Part shown: positions 35,474 through 46,176 of the stretch, piece after piece
Layout: each line of letters opens with the position of its first letter
Position numbering within the stretch: the first letter of the stretch is position 1
Assembly (NCBI GenBank): GCA_004794655.1
Contig: SMMW01000523.1
Span: 930,001 to 994,000, forward strand
Reading direction: 5' to 3'
Length of the DNA: 64,000 nucleotides
DNA from: Marisa cornuarietis
Lineage: Eukaryota > Mollusca > Gastropoda > Architaenioglossa > Ampullariidae
Position numbers and translations under genes: made by a program
Notes under the pieces: model-generated
Told to the model about the DNA's origin: nothing
Databases searched by the model: none
What the model saw: the letters and a program-made list of their open reading frames with translations, nothing else

Positions 35474-38400
35474 TTACCTGCCAAGCTGGCCTCCAGCAGC
35501 TGTGTAGTACTTGTTAAAATCTAAACGCAAAAGCAGCTGGGTCAGGTGAGGGCTAGCGTTATGGCTGGATACACTGGATAAAATGCGAAACAAGATGTTG
35601 GACTGTCGCTGGAAGCTCTGTTAAATACAAAAAGCAAAAAAAAACAAAACAAAAACCCTTGAGCTCTACTCAAAACACAATTTTTTAAAAAACAGATACA
35701 GTGTTGGAAACAGAATAATAGAAAACTATAGTGGCAATACTTAGATTGCCAGTTCTTCATGGTAGGTCAGGAAGAATGATTTGCTGATATACCTTGGTGA
35801 TAGTGGTCAGCTGTGCATGTTCTGTGGCCACATGTGGTGATGTGCTGACAGCAAGGAGTCGACAGAAAGATGAGCAGAGATCCAGAATTTCATACAAACA
35901 GTGCGAAACCTGCAATCCATGACAGCTTCATGGGGCAAGAGACGAGCTTCAATTATTTCTAGAGCAATTACTGTTTACCCACTAATCTGTTTTAGAAAGT
36001 AAACATTTCAACACAAAATAAAAAAGCCTGGCGCAGAAGGCTGGTGAATTATCACCCATCTCTGTTACACCCTCATCAACCTAGTCTTTGTAGTCTCAAA
36101 CGCTTTTGCAAGAGCTTATGTTCTGTAAAACCAGTCTTGTAGAATTTAGCTAAATTTGCAGCACATCTTACCCCTCAGAACAAACTGCAACAGATAAAAA
36201 CAAACAAACACATCCTCTTGCCATACTATGTCTATTTGCACCAAGAGTATTGTTAACCTTCAAAAGGTCTTCACTGGCTTCTGTCATAAAAAAATAAATA
36301 AATAAATAAAGGGTCCTACTGATACAGCATCCAGTATACACTATTCATTAGTCGATTTTTTTCATGTTAAAATGTGTACCCCTATTTCAAAACTCCTTTT
36401 AGGACAAAGGAACTAACATCAGAAGGAGTAACTACCTCAAAGGATACACCAGAGCTTAAAAAAATAAAACTGAAGGGCATACCGACTTCATGTGCACAAA
36501 GCTCTGTGCCAGCAATGCTGCTAGGAAATGCTCATGCGCCAGTTTAACAGCCTCAAAGTCACGTGTGGAATTAATCTTATCCAACAACAATCCGTACTGT
36601 GACTCGATAACATCAACCTGTTATTAAAATGACAAAATGTATGAGCTCTACAGTGCAAGTAAAAATCTAGTTAGATAACTTTGTTTTGCTGCGACTTAAA
36701 ATAGTATTCTTAAAAACCAATGGCTAATAAAATTTACTGAATAACCTACATTTCCCCAAGACGTGCATATAAAGTGTATTTTGATAAACACATCCTCAGT
36801 TTAATAAAAAGTTTCTTCTCTATTATTCCTAATTTGTTCTTGTCAATAAATTAAATTTGCGTACACAATGGCAGCCCCAAACAAAACACGAACACACATA
36901 TCACACAGACCCTAACTGGTAATTTTATATATTCACACATAACAAACAGGTTAAGGTTTCTGATTTACATCCCAGTTCCTATATTATCACGCAAAAAGTT
37001 CTTTTCATTCTGGTAAATAGTGAAGGACAGTTCACAGTAATCTTTGCAATCATATTTCACCTTCTGTAAGCAAACTCTTCTGATCCAGAAAAATAACTAA
37101 GTAACTAAGAGGAGTATGTGGAAGCTATTTCTCTCATCTTAATCAGGAAGGATGCATTCACTCTGACCAGATCTACCTCAACAGATTAGCCTTGATGGGT
37201 CAGTGTGCCATAGTATCATAGCTGCTGCTATTCTAATGATAGCTCTTGCATGAAAAATCGTTAGCAACACAGGACTAACCACCTCCAGGCACATTTTCTG
37301 TCTAGCTTCCTTTTTGCTCTATTTTTGTTTTTGTTTTTTTTTTAAAAATAAAACTCAAAGGGCCATGCATACCCTAGTCATAACCTGCATACTAAATTTC
37401 TGTATATCTAAATTTCAAATGAGCACCCTTTTCTGACTAGCGGCTGTGTAACTGTAGAAAATCTGCTATATGATTCAACTAAACATTAAATTTTGATGGA
37501 GATAAAAGTAATACAGAAATTATCAGACTGCTTACAAGACTTAACACATACAGCAGCTTATGAGTCAACATGTCCATTTAAGTGTTTGAGGAAAAAAAAG
37601 AAGGAAATGTAACAACTCAAAGTACATTACAGTGTCCTGCACAATGCTTTCAACAACCCTGACCTGTAAATAATACTGCAGGTTATCGACTAAGAAGGAC
37701 ATGTGGTGTCGCAGTTGCCACACCATCTTGGTATCTGCAGGGTGTGCACCATCTTTCATTTTCTTACTGCACATTTGTAGTGACCATAGTGACTGTAAGT
37801 CTTGCTGTGTCCGCCGCACAGCTAGTAGGAACTTGAAAACGCGGTTATACCTATAACAAAGGATTTACAAGTGGAATCCCCTCCAACATGAATTTGAAAA
37901 CCTAGTTGTTAATAACACTGAGAATTACATTCAGTTTTTGTGAATAGTTTGGGATAATGTCTCCACCCACACCCAAACCCACATCTGCATAAAAAATATA
38001 AAGTCATGAAGGGAACTGTAAATTTCTTCACATCATGACCTTCATAAAGAACTAAATTCTACTGAATCTAGAAAAGGAAGTTGATTTTAAAATGTGTGTG
38101 TGGGTGGGTGTGAATTTATAGGGGTATGTTTGCGTGCACATGTAGTGGTAACTAAAATTTGGAAAAGATGCATCCCTCTTGCAGGACTTTACTTCTTGAG
38201 GATGGACTGAGTGAAGAAAATATGGAGAGGCCACTGAACTGTGTAGACCAAACCAAGACAGTTCCAGCCTGTCTCTACAGCCACAACATCAGAATTCAGC
38301 AGAGTTCCATCTGAAGTCTCTGTTGAAAGAACAACTTTATTATTATTCTTATTATTCCTTTTTGCCCCCAGTGGAGCATAGGGCTGCAATTACACTCCGC

Positions 38401-41400
38401 CATCGAACCCGGTTCTGGGCCTCCCTCCCCAGTTGGGCCCATGTCATTCCAGCTGCCTCCGCCTTGCCGTGGACCGATCTTCTCCACGTCTGTCTGGGAA
38501 AAACAACTTTAGTTCTAGGTAATCTTTTGGATGACAAGAATCTTTCTGACCTAAAGCCACTCTAGTCACAGTTGTGAAATTCTAGTCATGAATCAGGAGA
38601 CATGTGAAAAGAGAGAGGAAATGATTCTGTAGTGATGTGCTGTCATGGATGGTCTTAAAAGTATATACAAGATATTTACTTTTCTCCTCTGTTTTTAAAC
38701 TGATGCCAGTGGGACTGGGTGTGGTGACTGTCAGTCGAAAACGCTGCAGTACTGCTTCATTCTCCAGCAATACATTTCGTGCTGCCTGCTGGAAGGCTGT
38801 GTTTACATCTGGAGGAAATAAAATAGACACTCTTTTTTCACCTTGTCCAACTGGATCTTAAACACCTTCCCTCTTATTGGTTCAAGTTCATGTCACCACA
38901 ATATTATGTCATGATCTTTTATAACAAATATATAATGGATAACTTATTATGAATTTAACTCACTGGAGTCGTTCCCCTTCGGCACAGGCCGCTCTCTCTG
39001 GACGCATGAATTTTTGTCATTTTCAAAAAATTATAAAAATATAACCTTGTAGGATATAGCTATGGATTTTGATTTGTTAGATAGATAAATATTAGTAGAA
39101 TTCACATGTTTTTAACTGAATTCGCATGAAGCTCGACTATTTTTACAGTTAGATATCCGGCAGGGTAAGTAAACGGTATCCCATAAAAAGTTGTTTTGGA
39201 GTAGACTACCACAAGAAACTATAGGTCCTATGACCACAAATATGGCCCCCAACCCAGTTTATATGTCAGAAACACACGTGGAATGATCCTGTGCAGCAAG
39301 CACGTCGGTTCAGTCGTCATACAGCATCTTGAAATAAAGTTCGAGTGCCTTTTGCACTCAAAAGCGTTCTTTGAATCGCCATTTTCGAAAGGCAGTGACT
39401 AGGTCTAGAAAATTCTAAATTTCGTCGAAGAAACAATCGAGTAAATAATGCCAAGGAAGGTAACTCTAGATAAATGATTCCTTAAGCGATTTCCGCAGTT
39501 AGCTCCCTTTTTTTACCTATAGAAATCGAAGAAAAAATATTTAACACCCTCCATAACACGTCTTATGGAGCGACTTCAGCGACTCACGCGGGCCTCCGTA
39601 AAACGCTCTACGGAGCGACTCCTATGAGTTAAAGGTCTACAGAGCACAAAAATTATTTTCAGTGAGTTGAGTTCAGTATGAATAAGGTGCTATTTTCTCA
39701 TTCTTGCGATACAAACCTACAAACATCACCATGGACAAAAGAAGTAAAACCTGATGTGTATCTTGAGAAAGAAGAGGGGTTATTTGAGTATTTTAGGAAA
39801 TACTATCTTGTACTTAACCTGGATGAACTATTTGATAAAAATATTTGCAGACAAAGCTTGGCAAGCATCAAAATCGCCCCTCTGATGTTCATCGAAGGGT
39901 CAAAGACACTGAGACTAAAAAACCCACCATGTTCTGTGCTGCCTGTGGGAGGCCCTTTAAGAAGGTGCTGAGCTTGATCAATGAAGGCAAGAAACAGCTC
40001 CCCACGTCCCAGCAAGAAAAAATCCTTCATGACTCGTAGTTGGCCAGTCAGGTCTGCTTCCTGCACTACCATTACCCACAGTTGCTGCAACAGTAGACAG
40101 ACAGCTGAGCTGATATCATAGCAGTATGTTAGTAGGTGGCATACAGCAATAGGGAAAAGCAGAGTCAATGTCACAACAGCACAGATTACATATCAGATTC
40201 ATCTCACCTCTGCCACATGTGTGCGTATCTTGTCTATGAGGCTTTCGAATGCTGAGGCACTGAACAGTGGCTGTTGTGCAAGTTGCTGGATGTTTTTTGT
40301 AAACTCTGCTTCCCGTCCTTTCATGAATTGACCTAGCAATAGGTTGCACGAACTTCATGATACAATGGTTGATAAAACATTTTTGTACATTAATTCAAGC
40401 TGTATCTGAGGAAACTGTATAGGTGAACTGCTTTTGTGTATAATCTAATTTTTTTCATACTCCTCAAGGAAGGATTGAATAAAGTTAATGTCTAAAATTA
40501 AAAAAAAAAGTTTTCATTTCTTCAACTCTTCAAGAATTGACCTATTAATAATAATACCTTGCTTAATAAATCCTTCATAGCACTTTGAACTCTCAAATTC
40601 TGGCATAGCCCAGATGTTTCACGTTTTGTGCTTATTTTGTACACCCACAAACAAGCATGCTAAAGCAGATTATGCCATCTATGCCTTTGGAAACACTTTA
40701 CAGAGTCTTCATGCACGAAGCTCCACTCAAAAGATATGTGGGTATATTCCAGATAAGATTTATCCACTATAAGAATACAAAATAAAGCAGAGTTAATGCT
40801 CAGAGTGATCTGTACCGGAATGCTGGGTGGCCTGCTGATTTGTCTCAAACATCTGCACAGATTCTCCAACGAACAATATTTTGTTGGCAACACGTAGTGG
40901 GATGTAGCTAGGCAGCAGCTCAGCTTGGACAACATGCCCAGTCAAATCTGATGTGCTGTCAACGTCTGGTAAGGTCAAGCTCCGCTGCAAAATATCATTA
41001 TTTTTAGTGCACACATGACTGTCAACGAGGTCGCATCAACACAGTGGTAGTGAAGAAAAAGAATAAAAGATAGCTTTGTATTCAGTTGACTCACATAGAT
41101 CCAGCAGTATGGGGAAAATGTTACAAGGAAGATGGACTATAGAGCAGAAAACATTAAACACCTGCAAGGACTGGAGAATTAATCCAGCAAACAAAAATAA
41201 AATCGATATGGCACAGATATGGCATTTGAGACTGTTAGAAGATTAAAAAAAAAACAGCAATGGGGCCACAGTGTCAGAAAAACGGTCCAGAACATTGGCA
41301 GGCAAAAGCAACTAAAAGCACAGATTATCAGTATTCAGCAGACACCAAACAACAAAAACTTAAGGGCACTACAAGAAAAAGAACAGGAAAAGCTAGTCTT

Positions 41401-44400
41401 CTCAAGACAGTATCGCAAAGGGACATCACTCTATCTCATGTCTTGCAGAAGGTAAATCTACTTCTGATTTGTCCCTTTGTTGTCATTTATTTTTATTATT
41501 TGGCAATAGTTGGGGGTAATATTGGTGGTTAAGGACTGATGATAACCAATTCTATATTTTTGCTGCCACCACCACTATTACAACAGAGACTTACAACTAC
41601 AAATCAGTCTGCAAGTCAAAAGACTTTCAAAGAAAGGGATAGTTTGGTAGTGGTAGTACCATCTATATTAATAGTATTCACCTTCTTCTGAGCATGAGCA
41701 GCTACATTAACCCTTTGTTTTGTGAAGCGCTCTGAATTAGCCTTTCATGGTGGGGTGAAGTACTAAATAAATTTACATTATTATTATGATCTGAAAAGTA
41801 TGAGATGATCTTAAAATCTAATATCAAATAGTATCATTTTTAAATTGAGACTAACTCATATATATTAATCTTATTGTTGTTCTAAAGACATGAAACAAGA
41901 ATAAGAAAGATGAATGCAGACCCTCTCCTGACTGGGTTCAAATTTATGTCTTATGTTTGTAATTGTTCTTTGTTAAACCAGAATCTATCCTGTAAGTCAC
42001 AGATTCACATTCCCACATACCAATGCCTGCATTTGGCGCCCAGTAATTCCCATGATGCCCAGATCTCTGTCATCCTCCTGAGTTTGCGCACTGGCTTTAG
42101 CCATACCTTTGGCTTCAGTAGGGCTCCCCACAGCCTGCTGGATGAAAAACTCCTGGCTGGGGTCAGGAGTCAGTCCGTGCAGCATCCATGAGCATAGCTG
42201 CTTGAACATCACTCCATGGCAGACATGCAGAATCCTGTATCAAGACAATTGTAGTGCACCTGTATGTTTTCAAAGTAATACATAACCAATTGATTATTTT
42301 CTGATGTCAAATTAATTTCTAAACAGCAGGTATAGTCCACTTGTGAACACTAATATAAAATGATTGACTCTTACCCTTGAACAAGCTAAGTCAACTGCCC
42401 ATCACTCTTTTTTTCAGGAGAAAAGGTATCAAATCATTTTAAAAATGTTTTGCCACTAAAACTAATTGCAGAAGTTCTTTTAAAACCAAAAATTATTTGT
42501 GACACTTGGATCAAATAAACTGTGCAGCACAACACCATTGTATAAGAAGTTAAATATGACTTACCTTTCTAGTGCATCCTTAACTTTTGGCAGTCCACAC
42601 ACTGCATTTCTGTGAAGAATATCCAACAAGTAACAGCCATGAGCCTGAAAGCAAATGTCAAAAATATGACCCAATAGCAAGATCTATATCACCATTTCCT
42701 GTCCTGCTGTAATTAGTAGTTTTTCCCACTTTAAAATGCACACCCCAGAAATTTTATTAACAAATCAGAGTACCAGTTTCATTGCAACAAATAATTACTG
42801 AAATAAATAAATGATCAGAATTACAGTCTACGTGTGAACACACAAAGTTGGAATATTCAAGTTCAGTTCAGACTTTTGACCTGATCAGATGTTTGTGGGC
42901 TTGGGATAACAGATGAAGAGAAGGGTATAAATAAACAGATATGTACCCTGTACATGACAATTTGACACAAGATTAAGAGAGGTCTATTAATTGATACTTG
43001 CCAATACACAATAATTCAATAAAGGCTAAAGAGATGTCTACAAATAATTAAATACCTTGTACATGACAACTTGATAAAGGATAATCGGAAATCTACAAAT
43101 AAAGAGATATTTACCCTGTGTGTGATAATCTGATCAAGAACTGCACTCAGAGCTTGGAAAAGAAGCTGAAACTAGAAATATTTATATGTTATTTAATTAT
43201 ATGCCATTATTTTTCCAGCGTTATGATAAAGTAGGCAAACATAGTCTTCTGACCTTTTGGTCACTACAAGGTAAAGAGTTAAAAAAACACACTTTTCTTG
43301 TGGGGTGTTTTGGGTGGGTGGAGGGTGTTGAAAGGGCAGCGCATATCTCTTCTATCTTATTGCATTTCTTTCCCCAACACTCTGCAGAGTCAGGTATTCA
43401 TTCAACAGCTGAGTCGGCTCTAACCACTCAGCTATCTGGTTTCTACATGTGATGATGCAACGAGAATACAAAAACAAAATTTTAACAAAAAAGATTCTCA
43501 ACAGTTCTGCCCCTTTAGCAAAAGTTAGATGTAGTGAAGTCCTCAAACTCTGAGCTGCAGAGATAAGCTTTATCTATACAAAACAACCATTCTAAAAAAT
43601 CTCTTGTCATATGTCCTACAAACATTATTTCTACATAAAGTCTTTAATAACACTACTGAACAGCTTAGCCTGCAGGTATCTTTATGACTGAGTTTTCAGC
43701 AACTAGTGGAAATTAAGAGATAGAAACAGGACATCTGCAAGAAAAACCTTCCCCAAAAGCTCTGATGTTATTATCACCAAAGAGATATACAATTTCTAAC
43801 ATTCATTGATTTTGAACATTTAAAATGCTCTTCAAACTGTTTTACAAACTATTTATGTTCGTGAGGGAAAAAAATTTAGCTAGTAAAAAACACAATTAAT
43901 GACAAGACTGTATTGACTACATACTGGTATGGAGCTTAGACATCTATTTGTAGCGGCTAAGCCTACAAATTGAAGAACGTTGTTGCTGTAAGCTGAAGAA
44001 AGCTAAGAATGGAGATGTAAATAATAATGGTTGTAAAATCAAAATCATCTTGCAAAAACATTTACTCTAAAATTATTAAAGCCATAGAACATTGCACAAT
44101 GTGTGTACTTGTATACAAAACCAGAGATATGCTCATACAGATTATAAAACAATCAAAAAGCAGTAGCAGCTGGATGCCTAACCAAATGGATGCAACCAGT
44201 AAACTGATCTAAATGTTGAGTTCACTGCCACGGGCAAAAATGAGCCACAACCTTGGAAAGAATCCTGTAATTTACAGTATAAATGCCACCTTATTCTAGG
44301 TATGAACAAACACAGACTTCTCACTCAGCAATATGAATAGTAAGCAATAATGAACAACGCCAAATATAGCTAACAGTTTACAAAAATAAAAACTCACAGT

Positions 44401-45885
44401 CTTTACCATCATGCAAAAAAATGTAATTCAATGCCATTAGAAATGCCAAACTATCAAACTAAACACAAGTTATGATTTTCCTTTAAAAATAATTGGTTTT
44501 ATTTGTCAAACTTACATCTTGCAGCTTGTATTGTAGATGCGACACTGGCAAATGTGGATCTCGGAGGATTTCTTGTTCAAGGTCCAAAAGTGCCTGGCGA
44601 TAGTCTTGCAAAACCTGGTCTAGTCCACAGCAGAAAGACTGTATGTACAGCCCATGTGGAGCAGATTTTGAATCTTGAACTAAATAAAAGCATAACACAC
44701 ATAAGAGTCATGAGCAAAACCAAAATGTGGCAGTTCCTTGCAAGTAATCATATTCCAGGTTGGCATGGGAGAAGGGATAAATTTTGAGATATTTAGAACT
44801 AAAAAGCTGGTATAAGTAAATATTCGAGAGGAATTTTAAACTGAGCAGACAACTAAAACTCATCTCACAGTGAGAAAAAGTGACATGAGTTTATTACAAA
44901 GGGACTAACATTTACACCTGTTGTTTAAAAAATGCATTGCATCCACTAAATAGTATTATTAAAATTATCAATGTTCTCTTGTAATAGTTATTTTCATTAG
45001 ACCAGAAGTTCAGCATTAATCACTGCTTATATTGCAGATCCTCTCCAACTGTACATTGATGGTCAGTCTTCTGTTAATTGAAAAAGCTAATTATTATGTT
45101 GAAATTAACCTTGCAGAGCAAAGATCACAAACTATTTAAGTGTGAAGGACAATAATAAATCAACAACAGAACACAAAAATGAACACATGCAAAAAGTATG
45201 GATAAGAATACTTTACTGTTATAATATAAACATACGTCTGGTCTTGATGCTGAAGCTAGATCCATGGTTACAAATAAATCTCTGAAAAGTATTGTACTGG
45301 GTTCCAAGACGACATAAATCATTCAATATTGTCACTTCTGATGGGTGAATGAAAGGCAAATCTGCAACAACCTTAAAAAAAAGGACAATCAACATGTCAG
45401 ATAATGGGAGTTGCAACAAAAGGTATTTGACCAAACTCCCTTTCTTGATTTAACTGGGTGGCACTTAGGAGGTATGAGAATGATTTTAATTGAGGTTCTA
45501 CGTCATAATTAGTTTGGAACCCTTATCGCGTAGTCAAGAATGGTATCTCGATTAGAATAGGCAAATCGAAGATGTTAGGGCAGGATACTGCTCAGTCAAA
45601 TCCTTTCCTACTTGTGTCGTTGCGACTGGCACAAACCCTTACCCGCCTACTCACACAAATTCACTGGAAGATTTGATTTCCTGACAACACTATACGAAAA
45701 CCTAGAAAATCACATTTATATGAGGTTCTAAAGGGCTCAAATAATTCTCGTGGTATTAAAGCAAATTATATACTAAACATTCTGAAGACCATTTAAAAAA
45801 ATTGTTGCACCTTTATTCCATTGCCTGAATCTCTAAAAACACCACCACTGTGACCAGTTAATGCGAGCAACAATTCGTGAAGCAT
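35474..45885 (-). CDS. TUBGCP4: Gamma-tubulin complex component 4
   Basis: Exons, 5' to 3' on the minus strand: 45811-45885, 45236-45371, 44516-44679, 43115-43171, 42565-42644, 42021-42234, 40816-40984, 40208-40332, 39928-40084, 38680-38808, 38193-38319, 37664-37850, 36483-36617, 35793-35909 and 35474-35617. They give 671 residues against 667 in human. The protein is a gamma-tubulin ring subunit that binds gamma-tubulin through its C-terminal half and helps nucleate microtubules at centrosomes. Matching blocks include MLHELLLALTGHSGGVF at the N-terminus, RQALLDLEQEILRDP, VCHGVMFKQLCSWMLHGL, LPSYIPLRVANKILFVGESV, DFFLLGRGELFLAFIDQAQ, YTVQWPLHIFFT, LRHHMSFLVDNLQYYLQV and the terminal LLLRLDFNKYYTAAGG. 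All splice sites are GT-AG. The start is set by alignment with the family N-terminus. The gene is divergent from RPL4. Intron 9 carries a piggyBac-type element. Confidence 0.97.
38954..39632. mobile_element. TTAA-flanked piggyBac-type MITE in GCP4 intron 9
   Basis: TTAA at 38,954-38,957 and 39,629-39,632 flanks inverted ends CTCACTGGAGTCGTTCC and, inverted from the right, CTCATAGGAGTCGCTCC. TTAA duplication is the hallmark of piggyBac transposition. The inner right side carries extra copies of GGAGCGACT. There is no transposase frame, so the element is non-autonomous. It ends about 295 bases from exon 9. Confidence 0.75.
41690..41790 (-). repeat. GCGCT / (ATT)n repeat end in GCP4 intron 6
   Basis: AAGCGCTCTGAATTAGCC leads to AAATAAATTTACATTATTATT. 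Reversed, it has the same plan as 17,255 and 63,485: a trinucleotide run, a TTTA-rich stretch, then a GAGCGCT core. Confidence 0.45.
42926..43110 (-). repeat. Two decayed copies of the exon-4 3' end and its donor
   Basis: On the plus strand, the exon-4 end reads TATTTACCCTGTGTGTGATA. Related text, TATGTACCCTGTACATGACA, occurs at about 42,940 and AATACCTTGTACATGACAAC at about 43,052. Both are in intron 4, each with neighbouring sequence also shared. They leave GT dinucleotides (GGGTACAT, AGGTATTT on the minus strand) where the real donor has GGGTAAAT. Confidence 0.6.
43268..43437 (-). repeat. tRNA-derived SINE copy, minus strand
   Basis: The reverse complement contains the A box TAGCTGAGTGG (43,424-43,434), followed by GAATACCTGACTCTGCAGAG and TTGGGGAAAG, which track the body of the SINE at 20,052. 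The B box is degenerate. It lies in GCP4 intron 3. Confidence 0.6.
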
Positions 45886-46176
45886 TTGTACGTATTTGTT
45901 TGTAAATGGCGGTCTTTCAAGCACAGAGTTGCTGTCCTTGAAACTATGTAGGTAGTGTATAAAGTTTTAAAATATTTATTATTGTTTCTTTTAATTTTTT
46001 AGAAGGAATATCAATATTTAGCATCTACTGGAGTATAAAATCAAAATTCTGAAGCTTATAAAATTATCCCGTTTTGTGTCGCCGAAGCATCACGTGGGAT
46101 TGGATGTACTATGCTCGCGCAATTCGGCCGGTAACTTCCTTTCACATCGTCACGTAGGGCGAGCACGTTACCGAAA
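45886..46176. promoter_or_regulatory. Divergent promoter between TUBGCP4 and RPL4
   Basis: Only 291 bases separate the two start codons. On the RPL4 side there are a CACGTG E box (46,091-46,096), an inverted CCAAT (ATTGG, 46,099-46,103) and a pyrimidine tract CTTCCTTTC (46,135-46,143). The tract looks like the terminal oligopyrimidine start of a ribosomal protein mRNA. On the GCP4 side AAATGGCGG (45,904-45,912) resembles a YY1 site. There is no convincing TATA box. Confidence 0.65.

Noticed and set aside
39678..40039. Plus-strand open frames with FCAACGRPF, looking like a transposase zinc motif
   Set aside because: The Cys-rich part lies antisense to GCP4 exon 9, whose sequence is fully explained by the conserved GCP4 protein, so it is a shadow.
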